From Mimachlamys varia (Eukaryota > Mollusca > Bivalvia > Pectinida > Pectinidae), in the NCBI GenBank assembly GCA_947623455.1, contig OX392529.1:2170001-2234000 (forward strand): a stretch of 64,000 bases of DNA. The letters run 5' to 3'. The translations under genes and the position numbers were made by a program. The notes beneath the pieces were generated by a model. The model did no database searches. It was not told where the DNA came from and worked only from the letters and a program-made list of their open reading frames with translations. Of the stretch, positions 25,801 through 37,800 are shown in pieces (within the stretch, counting starts at the first letter, position 1; the number at the start of each line of letters is the position of its first letter).

Positions 25801-28800
25801 TTAGACAAATAATTACTGGTGTTTAGATGTGAATGTAGCCTTGTAAATATCAGATCTAAGTATGGTGGAGCTTGACAGTACTGACACACTAATTGGGAAC
25901 TATTTAAACAGTACAGGTGTGAAGGTCACTGGTTTCCTGGTGTAGACCAGGGCACTTGTTGTTACCTGTCAAGTATCAATCTGGCCTTACTCTCTACCTT
26001 ACTATGTCACATTGTCCAGGGTTTTCTCATTAATTTAAAATGTTCTAACTAATCATAGCCATGTTCTAGATTATTTAATATCAGGGTTTGCATGGACCTT
26101 GAAAAAGTTTTGAATTTATAGTATGGCCTTGAAAAGCCTCAAACCCCTATACTGGTTACATACTCCAAGTATTAAAGAACTTTACAACATCATGATTATG
26201 GTCAGAAACACTGCTATGGTTGGTGATCTGTTTAAGAAAACTTTGAATTTTGTAAAATAATTTTGCTCATGATATAATCTGATTTAAAAAAAACAAAAAA
26301 ACTTAACTTTGTCAGATGGATATGACCATCAATGAAATAAATATACAGAGACCTGTTTAAAAATTTATTTGATAGTTATCTGTTAGATGGTTACAGGTAA
26401 GATGATAATTGAATGGATGGTTACCTGTAAGATGGTAACCTGTTATATGGTAACCTGTTAGATGGTTACCTGTTAGATGGCTACCTGTTATATGGTTACC
26501 TGTTATATGGTTACCTGTTAGATGGTTATCTGTTATATGGTTACCTGTTAGATGGTTACCTGTTATATGGCTACATGTTAGACAGCTACCTGTTAAATGG
26601 CTACCTGTTATATGGCTATCTGTTAAATGGCTACCTGTTAGATGGCTACCTGTAAGATTTTTACCTGATATATGGTTACCTGTTAGATGTTTACCTGTAA
26701 GATGGTTACCTGTTATATGGTTACCTGTTAGATGGTTACCTATAAGATGGTTACCTGTAAGATGGTTACCTGTAATATGGTTACCTGTTATATGGTTACC
26801 TGTTAGATGGTTACCTATAAGATGGTTACCTGTAAGATGGTTACCTGTTATATGGTTACCTGTTATATGGTTACCTGTTATATGGTTACCTGTTAGATGG
26901 TTACCTATAAGATGGTTACCTGTAAGATGGTTACTTGTTATATGGGTACCTGTTAAATGGCTACCTGTTATATGGCTACCTGTTAGATGGCTACCTGTTA
27001 GATGGTCACTGTTATATGGTTACCTGTTAAATGGCTACCTGTTAAATGGCTACCTGTTAGATGGCTACCTGTAAGATGGTTACCTGTTATATGGTTACCT
27101 GTTAAATGGCTACCTGTTATATGGTTACCTGTTAGATGGCTACCTGTAAGATGGTTACCTGTTATATGGGTACCTGTTAAATGGCTACCTGTTAGATGTT
27201 TACCTGTAAGATGGTTATCTGTTATATGGTTACCTATAAAATTGTTACCTGTTAGATGGTTACCTGTTTGATGGTTAACTGTAAGATTGTTACCTGTTAG
27301 ATTGTGACCTGTTAGATGGTTACCTGTTATATGGTTATCTGTTAGATGGCTACCTGTTAGATGGCTACCTGTTAGATGGTTACCTGTTAGATTGTTACCT
27401 GTTATATGGTTACCTGTTATATGGTTACCTGTTAGATGGTTACCTATAAGATGGTTACCTGTAAGATGGTTACCTGTTAGATGCTAATTGATAAGATAGT
27501 TACCTGTTAGATGGTTACCTATAAGATGGTTACCTGTAAGATGGTTACCTGTATTATGGTGACCTATAAGATGGTTACCTGTAAGATGGTTACCTGTTAG
27601 ATCGTTACCTGTAAGATTGTTACCTGTTAAATGGTTACCTGTTAGATGGCTACCTGTTAGATGGCTACCTGTTAGATGGTTACCTGTTAGATGGTTACCT
27701 ATAAGATGGTTACCTGTTAAATGGTTACCTGTAAGATGGTTATCTGTTAGATGGCTACCTGTTAGATGGTTACCTGTTTGATGGTTACCTGTAAGATCGT
27801 TATATCTGTGAGATGGTTACCTGTTGGATGATTATTGGAGATATCTATTTCAGCCTCTGTAGAAGATGTTGATGTATCAGATGACATAGAAAAGGATGGA
27901 GGGTTGACAGGAAGGGCATCACTAACACCTACCTCCAGGTAAGTTACCTGTCATAACACCTACCTCCAGGTAAGTTACCTGTCATAACACCTACTTCCAG
28001 GCAAGTTACCTGTCATAACACCAAACTCCAGGTAAGTTACCTGTCATTATACCTACCTCCAGGTAAGTTACCTGTCATAACACCTACCTCCAGGTAAGTT
28101 ACCTGTCATAACACCTACCTCCAGGTTAGTTACCTGTCATAACACCAACCTCCAGGTAAGTTACCTGCCATAATACATACCTCCAGGTTAGTTACCTGTC
28201 ATAACACCTACCTCCAGGTTAGTTACCTGTCATAACACCTACCTCCAGGTAAGTTACCTGTCATTACACCAACCTCCAGGTTAGTTACCTGTCATTACAC
28301 CAACCTCCAGGTTAGTTACCTGTCATAACACCTATCTCCAGGTAAGTTACCTGTCATTACACCAACCTCCAGGTTAGTTACCTGTCATAACACCTATCTC
28401 CAGGTAAGTTACCTGTCATAACACCAACCTCCAGGTATGTTACCTGTCATAATACATACCTCCAGGTAAGTTACCTGTCATAACACCTACCTCCAGGTAA
28501 GTTACCTGTCATAACACCTACCTCCAGGTAAGTTACCTGTCATAACACCTACCTCCAGGTAAGTTATCTGTCATAACACCTACCTCCAGGTTAATTACCT
28601 ATCATTATACCTACCTCCAGGTGAAGGTGGTATGTGTCAAAAGTGTTGAAATCTCCAAACAACTTCTCAGTAACCAAAAGGCCCAGTTGCTGACATTGGC
28701 CCAACATCGTGTTGTAATGCAGGGCTAGCAAGTTTGTTCAAATGATTGATCTTGACTTATCTTCAAGGTCACTGCATGGGTTGAATTCATTTTACAAGAC

Positions 28801-31800
28801 TTCTCAAACCAATATGCTAGGTTGATCATAATATATTTGTGTAAAGGGATTCCAAATTTGTTTATATCAAGGTCACAGCATCAAATATGTTTATATTGTA
28901 ATTGCATTCCTCTGAATAGCCAATCAGTAACATTTGGCTTATAGCTTTTTGTGTAACTTTTAAAACTACCTGTGTGAGATTTGTACCATATGAGCGATGC
29001 AGGCCCATTGAGCCTCTTATAGAAAATGGTTCTCCGTATTTGTATTTTGTATTGTTAACCTTAAAGTTGTTGTAACTATGTATATATGAATCTTGTGTAT
29101 TTATTTTGCAGCTCCCCAGAGTGTGAGTCAGAGGCGATGATGCAAGCCATAGTACAGCAAACAATGTCTAGGATACCATCCAGTTCATCTGTCAACCATT
29201 ACAGGCTACCGGACAACGACCTTCACAGTACACGTGGTAATGACCTTCACAATACACCGGACAACGACCTTCACAGTACACCGGACAACGACCTTCACAG
29301 TACACCGGACAACGACCTTCACAGTACACCAGACAACGACCTTCACAGTACACCTGGCAACGACCTTCACAGTACACCTTGCAACGACCTCCAGAATCTG
29401 GGAAGTAGACTCTCTGTGGAACCGCCTGTTGACATTATGTATAATTCATATGATGACTCGCCAAGGATTGACTTCCAGCATTCTCACTGCCAAGACTCTG
29501 CACAAAGCGACACTCAGAACCATAGTCAGGTTCATTTTGATGAGGAAGAAGATGATTCAGATCCACGTCTTGGAATTCCAGAAGTAAAAACTTATAACGA
29601 AATTCTGATCCAAGAGCGTTACCATGAGAAACGCCAGAAAATCAAGTATCGTTCTAAACAACATTGTATGACTCCTCGTGAAAGACCAGAGAGTGCCCCC
29701 TTACACAGAAATAAATGCCAAAGTGATGACCAGCTGTCTATTTTATGTTCCCCGAGGTCTGCTGGTCATTCAGGGATCGGCACTAACAAACTACAAAAAT
29801 CGAGTGTACATCAGTCTAACCACAGTTTAAACGTAGTTCCTGAAAATCATGATTTAGGATCACGCAGGTTGGTATCTGAATCGGACATCAGAAATGTTGG
29901 TTTAGAAACTTCTGGAATATTTTTCTCAAAGTCCTCAAATACAGAATCAGTGGGGTCAGACTTGTCGACGGACACACTGGTGTCCTCTCAGCAAACCTTA
30001 ACCGACCTCACGGAGTCTTACCCCAAAGTCACCTTACATTCTCACTCACCCCGGAAGAAATTTCGTTTTAAAAATATTTTCAAAGGTAAAAAAGGCCATT
30101 ACAATCCATCTCAGGTAGAAGCCAATTTACCTGTGGATTTAGAGACTATGTTAAAACGGTCTTCTGAATCAGATATATCTCGTCACCAGGAGGTCAATCA
30201 AACTTTCTACTCTGTGCAATACGAACAATCCAAAAACCATGGTCTTCATGATGAAGATGAAGAATCAGGTGACCATTCTAATGGTGAAAGTCCTCAGACC
30301 ATTAATAAACATCAAGGTGCTGAAAACAACATCAAGGGAGTTGACTGCCATACTGCTGCAAACTGCTCTAATGTAAATACTTCAAGTGAATGTCTGCCTA
30401 GTGAAGCTGTGCTGGGACCACCTCCCGCCTACAGCACACATCTGGTAGACAGCCAGCTGACTGCCTATGAAGCTGCGCTGGTCAATCTTGACCAGAATGG
30501 AGTGGACATTGATGAGTTGATAGAGAGTGACTCGGATAGTGTGTTCTCAGCCAAACCTGTGGTTATAGATTCACAGCAGAAAAATCAAAATAAGAGATCT
30601 GTAACTTTGGAATCAAGTGAGCGAAAAAAAGGTGAGAGAATAGATCTAGTAGGTGATTCTACATCGTCTGCTGTGGGAGCGGAGAAAGAAGACGACACGG
30701 GGAATTCTGAAGATGAAGTGTTTATACCAAAGCCTGGCGATCAGGGACTGGAGCAAGGCGACTGTAGGCCAGAGGGAGGCAAGGGACCAGCGCCTGGAGA
30801 CCAGGGGTCAGAGCATGGACACCAGGGGTCAAACCATGGACACCAGGGATCAAACCATGGAGACCAGAGGTCAGAACATGGACCCCAGGGGTCAAACCAT
30901 GGAGACCACGGGTCAGAGCATGAAGACCAGGGGTCAGAGCAAGGAGACCAGGGGTCAGAGCTTGGAGACCAGGGGTCAGAGCAAGGGGACCAGGGGTCAG
31001 AGCATGAATACCAGGGGTCAGAGCTTGGAGACCAGGGGTCAGAGCTTGGAGACCAGGGGTCAGAGCATGGAGACCAGGGATCAGAGCATGGAGACAAGGG
31101 GTCAGAGCTTGGAGACCAGTGGTCAGAGCTTGGAGACCAGGGACAAGAGCCTGTAGACCAAGGGTCAAAGCAAAGAAATCAGAGGTCAGAGCCTATTGAA
31201 CAAAGGTCAGAGCCTGTAGACCAAAGGTCAGAGCCTGTAGACCAAAGGTCAGAGCATGGAGACCAGGGGTCAGAGAATGGAACCAGTACACAGGAGAGGG
31301 ACCTAGCACAAGGGTCGTATGCTACAGTGATTGTACACAGTGACTCTAGTGTCGGTCCAGGGGCACAGAATAGATCAGGTATGTGGTAGTTAGAACAGTT
31401 CTAACACTCAGTGATGCTCAGTAGTCTGTCACACAGAACAGTTCAGGTATGTGGTACTTAGAACAGTTCTAACACTCAGTGATGCTCAGTAGTCCGTCAC
31501 ACAGAACAGTTCAGGTATGTGGTACTTAGAACAGTTCTAACACTCAGTGATGCTCAGTAGTCTGTGACACAGAATAGTTCTAACACTCAGTGATGCTCAG
31601 TAGTCGGTGACACAGAACAGTTCTAACACTCAGTGATGCTCAGTAGTCTGTGACACAGAATAGTTCTAACACTCAGTGATGCTCAGTAGTCGGTGACACA
31701 GAACAGTTCTAACACTCAGTGATGCTCAGTAGTCTGTGACACAGAATAGTTCTAACACTCAGTGATGCTCAGTAGTCGGTGACACAGAACAGTTCTAACA

Positions 31801-34800
31801 CTCAGTGATGCTCAGTAGACCGTGACACAGAACAGTTCTAACACTCAGTGATGCTCAGTAGTCGGTGACACAGAATAGTTCAGGTATGTGGTACTTAGAA
31901 CAGTTCTAACTGTCAGTGATGGTCAGTAGACCGTGACACAGAATAGTTCAAGTATGTAGTACTTAGAACAGTTCTAACACTCAGTGATGCTCAGTAGACC
32001 GTGACACAGAATAGTTCAGGTATGTGGTACTTAGAACAGTTCTAACTGTCAGTGATGAACAGTAGTCAGTGACACAGAATAGTTCAGGTATGTGGTACTT
32101 AGAACAGTTCTAACACTCAGTGATGAACAGTAGTCAGTGACACAGAATAGTTCAGGTATGTGGTACTTAGAACAGTTCTAACACTCAGTGATGAACAGTA
32201 GTCAGTGACACAGAATAGTTCAGGTATGTGGTACTTAGAACAGTTCTAACACTCAGTGATGTTCAGTAGTCCGTGACACAGAATAGTTCAGGTATGTAGT
32301 ACTTAGAACAGTTCTAACACTCAGTGATGCTCAGTAGTCCGTGACACAGAACAGTTCAGGTATGTGGTACTTAGAACAGTTCTAACACTCAGTGATGCTC
32401 AGTAGTCCGTCACACAGAACAGTTCTAACACTCAGTGATGCTCAGTAGTCCGTCACACAGAATAGTTCAGGTATGTGGTACTTAGAACAGTTCTAACACT
32501 CAGTGATGCTCAGTAGTCTGTGACTTAGAAAAAAGCAGAACTTACATGTTAGCTAGTTTTCAGTTACAGTAAATCCCCTTTTACTGGAACTCATCGGGAC
32601 CTGATCAATAGTCGAGGAATACATGGTATTCGAGTAATCCGAGTTTGGTTGAAAATGTACGATGTTGGTTGGGACCAAACGAACTGTTCGAAGAATGAGG
32701 AGTATTGGAGTAAACCGAGTTCGAGTGAGTGGGGTATTACTGTAAGCTGTTTCTATTAAGACTGAAATGTGTGCACATAAATGAATACCAATGCCATGTT
32801 AACAACATGTTAAAACCAAAACTTTATCTTCAGATTCTAACAACTGTACTGATGAATTGGACCTGTCCAACAAACTTGAGGAGATGGGAAGTTCTAAAGC
32901 CAGGGGAGATAACCAAACAAAGCAGTTTTCCTTCGTAGCAGCAGGTAGCCATGTGGATGATAGTATCACTGTGTTGGAGGAAAGCACACACCCCGCACCA
33001 AAGAGGACATACCAAAGGTAGGTAACTCTATCTCACCCATCACAGTTCGGACAACTTAAATATAACAGTTGTGATGATGTTACAGCAGTATCAATGAACA
33101 CCTAACAGGGATTATTGCTGGTTTTTGTGTCAGTCTGGCACACAACTGAGCATCAAGCATTGAAATGTTACACCAATGAAAATCATTTAAAAACATCCGC
33201 AAGCTTTGTCTTATATCTGCAAAATTTTCCGTTTTTATAAACTGAAATAAAAAGAAAAGATATTTAACATGATAAGTATATTTCATCAAGAAAATATTTG
33301 TAACTTAGTGTTACCAAGGTAACAAGTGATTGATGTTTTACAGGGAGGAGAGTAACTTAGTGTTACCAAGGTAACAAGTGATTGATGTTTTATAGGGAGG
33401 AGAGAAACTAAGTGTTACCAAGGTAACAAGTGATTGATGTTTTATAGGGAGGAGAGTAACTAAGTGTTACCAAGGTAACAAGTGATTGATGTTTTATAGG
33501 GAGGAGAGTAACTAAGTGTTACCAAGGTAACAAGTGATTGATGTTTTATAGGGAGGAGAGAAACTAAGTGTTACCAAGGTAACAAGTGATTGATGTTTTA
33601 TAGGGAGGAGAGTAACTAAGTGTTACCAAGGTAACAAGTGATTGATGTTTTACAGGGAGGAGAGTAACTTAGTGTTGCCAAGGTAACAAGTGATTGATGT
33701 TTTACAGGGAGGAGAGTAACTAAGTGTTACCAAGGTAACAAGTGATTGATGTTTTACAGGGAGGAGAGTAACTTAGTGTTACCAAGGTAACAAGTGATTG
33801 ATGTTTTACAGGGAGGAGAGTAACTTAGTTAGAAGTAAGGAACTGAGCGCATCGAAACAATCACTCGGTGACAAAGTCAGATCATCTGCCAAGAGCAAGT
33901 TCAAGGCCATTCGTAAGGCGGTCAGTCTGGACAAGGGCCTGAACAAGATAGGGGAAGACAACCCTGATCACACCACCAAGAACAAAAACAAGGAAAAGAA
34001 GAAGTCAGGCTTTAAAATGCCTAAGATCAAAGCTGCTCTGTTTACCAGAAAGAAGAAATCCAAACCACCCCTGGCTCCAGACTCTTCTACAGGAAAACAA
34101 AGGTATACATATAGTCATCACTGGAACGATGTTTGTAGTTTTGTGTATTTGATGTATATGTGTGTGTGGTTTTATATGTAGGAGACAATTTTTTAAGTGC
34201 GAGCAAACACACTTATTAAATTTGTCTGGTCTGTGTCCTGTTTCCAGTATATGTGCAAAAACCCACTGCGCATATAATACCAGATATAAAGGTCAGTGTT
34301 ACCTGCTAATGTTTCGAGCAAATTTTACTTTTGTGCACTCATGTCATCAGAAATAGAATGCCATATAATGTATAAATACTCCTTACCAGATATCTGTGCA
34401 ATTTAAACCTAGCTCTAACAGTCTGGTCGAACATGCTACGACACACATTTTGTAGGTCAGCACAAGCTGAAGCAGTACATCTTATCAGCGCTTGTATTGG
34501 TTAAGATTGTTAAGCACTTCTGTGACAGAAAGCTAGGGGCGATTATTCTTAACTACTGGAATCTTAGAAAGCATGAATTTGACGTCTGAATTTTGTACTC
34601 TGCTTTGTTGAATGAAATGCTTGATAATACTTGAATGACAGCTACTCTGTTCGTCTGTTAATCTCATTTTATTAGCTCACCTGGCCGGAAGGTCCGTCTT
34701 CCGTCCGGCCATCCTATGTCCGTCAACTTTTTCCTTTAAACGACTTCTTCTAAAATACCAAACGGCCTAGTAACATGAAATTTGGTTGGTAGCTTTCTTG

Positions 34801-37800
34801 GAAGAAACTGAACAAAGTTTGCGAAAAAAATCACTTTGACCTACTTTCAAGGTCACAGGGGTCAAAAATGTCAAAACCTTCAAATACCATCAGGCATAAA
34901 GACCTCATATTTGACAGTATAAAGTTTGCGAAAAGAAAAGACCTTGACCCATATTCAATGTCACATCTATTATTACCTTTAAACGACTTCTTCTAATAAA
35001 CCAAAACCCCTAGAAGCATGATATTTGGCTGAAAGGTTCCTTGGATGAAGTCCGACAAAGTTTGCGAAAAGAAATGACCTTGACCTAAATTCAAGGTCAC
35101 AGGGGTCAAATCTGTTAAAACATTTGAACGACTTCTTCTAATTAACCAACAAGCCTAGAGACATTATATTTGGCTGGTAGCTTCCTTGGATGAACCCAAC
35201 AAAGTTTGCGAAAAGAAATGACCTTGACCTATATTCAAGGTCACAAGGGTCAAATCTGTTAAAACCTTCAAACGACTTCTTCTGAAATACCAAAAGCCCT
35301 AGAAGCATGATATTTGGCTGGTAGCGTCCTGAGATGAAAGCAAACAAAATTTGAAAATGAAAATGATGTTGTCTTACAAGGTCACAGGGGTAAAATATGT
35401 TAAAATGTTAACACGTTCTTCAAAATGTCTTACAGTAAAAGATTTTAGGGGACTTTAGGGCTACACTTTAATATAAGTCAGAGATTGATACCAGGTGAGC
35501 AATGCAGGCCCATTGGGCCTCTTGTTGGTATAAGGTATGATTAAAACGAATGCTGACAATAAATGTTTTTTTTAAGAATATAAAAATAACATACTTTTCA
35601 TAGCAGCCCTAGGCATGAGGAATTCGGTCAAAACAGAACAACAGAACCAAGTTTCTATTAGATACTACATGAACATTTCTTGCAATTTTGGGTATCGCCT
35701 TTAGGATAAAAATTGAGAGAAATTACAGCGTTTTGGGGGAAATTGGTAGCATTATGTAGACAAAAACATATTGCCTAAAAGATCAATATACGAGGATATT
35801 CATTGAAATTTGATTTCAAGTGTTTACAGCGTACAGACAGCAGTAATATTGATCGGAAATTTCTCGCATTCCATGAGCATGATTTTCAATGCTCAATTGC
35901 AGCTGCAAAGCCATCATCATGTAAAAATACATGTAAAGCGTTTTTTTAGTATTATTATTACAGACATATAAATGAATTAATTGAATTACTTGGTATATAT
36001 GTCATCATAATAATTTAAAGGTCACATTCTAGACAAAAATGAATTACTTAAGAATCAAATTCTCAAATAAAAAAATAATGAAATGCCTGTGCTGCAATCA
36101 CTACCATGGAAATAAACTCAAACCAAATAATATGTCAGTGCTGGTAGAATTATTTCACAAGGTCAAATTCCGTTTGTTTATAGGGATCAAACTTTTTTTA
36201 TCTGTGAAATAATAACGTATCAAAACATGACATTTAGGTATATATACAATGAAACGTTTTACACTGGCTACATTCAGGGGCTTGAAGTTTTATATTTGAA
36301 AAAAAAAAAATTTAATTTAAAACTAAATCTACTGTATTCACCGTAATTAGCGCCTTTCACCTAAAAACTACCCATTCTGGTCCCAAAACATCGTACTTCA
36401 TGACTGTAATAGAAAAAAAAGTTTTTGTTCACGAGTTCTTTTTGTTATCCTATTAAGCAACCTCTTCAAAATTTTAGTTGCCCTGTGCGCTAATTACGGC
36501 AAATACTTAAGCGAAATCTTAAGGAGGTGCGAGCACACTTCAAGTCTTCCAGACATATTTCTAGTTTTAATAGTGTAATTTGATTACCGTATGTGTACAA
36601 TTTATTTTATCTAATTTCAGTTTTGACACCAAGACTCCATTAGAAACGGCCAAAAATGATGAAGGTGAGAAGCAGCAAGATAAACAAGGAGGTTATATGG
36701 GGAAAGTTTCCTCCTGTCAGTCTTTGGAGTCCCTAGACAACACACCGGATACTGGCCTGGTGGAGAGGCATGGTTCCCTCGGCAAGCTCCTCAAACTCAA
36801 TCAGGACGGTACACATGTCATCCAAATACACAAGCCCAAACATGGACCAGTGGGATTCTTCATCGCCAGGGGCAACGCTCAGTTCAATCATGGTATGTGA
36901 CTGTCAGGTTAAATACCCTGTATAGTTACTGTCAGGTTAAATACCCCGTATAGTTACTGTCAGGTTAAATACCCTGTATAGTTACTGTCAGGTTAAATAC
37001 CCTGTATAGTTACCGTCAGGTTAAATACCCTGTATAGTTACTGTCAGGTTAAATACCCTGTATAGTTACTGTCAGGTTAAATACCCTGTATAGTTACTGT
37101 CAGGTTAAATACCCTGTATAGTTATTGTCAAGTTAAATACCCTGTATAGTTACTGTCAGGTTAAATACCCTGTATAGTTACCGTCAGGTTAAATACCCTG
37201 TATATTTACTGTCAGGTCAATTAAATACCCTGTATAGTTACTGTCAGGTCAATTAAATACCCAGTATATTTACTGTCAGGTTAATTCAATACCCTGTATA
37301 TTTACTGTCAGGTTAATTAAATACCCTGTATAGTTACCGTCAGGTTAAATACCCTGTATAGTTATTGTCAGGTTAAATACCCTGTATAGTTACCGTCAGG
37401 TTAAATACCCTGTATAGTTATTGTCAGGTTAAATACCCTGTATAGTTATTGTCAGGTTAAATACCCTGTATAGTTACTGTCAGGTTAAATACCCTGTATA
37501 ATTACTGTCAGGTTAAATACCCTGTATAGTTATTGTCAGGTTAAATACCCTGTATAGTTACTGTCAGGTTAAATACCCCGTATAGTTACTGTCAGGTTAA
37601 ATACCCTGTATAGTTACTGTCAGGTCAATTAAATACCCTGTATATTTACTGTCAGGTTAATTAAATACCCTGTATAGTTACTGTCAGGTCAATTAAATAC
37701 CCTGTATAGTTACTGTCAGGTCAATTAAATACCCTGTATAGTTACTGTCAGGTTAAATACCCTGTATAGTTACTGTCAGGTTAAATACCCTGTATAGTTA

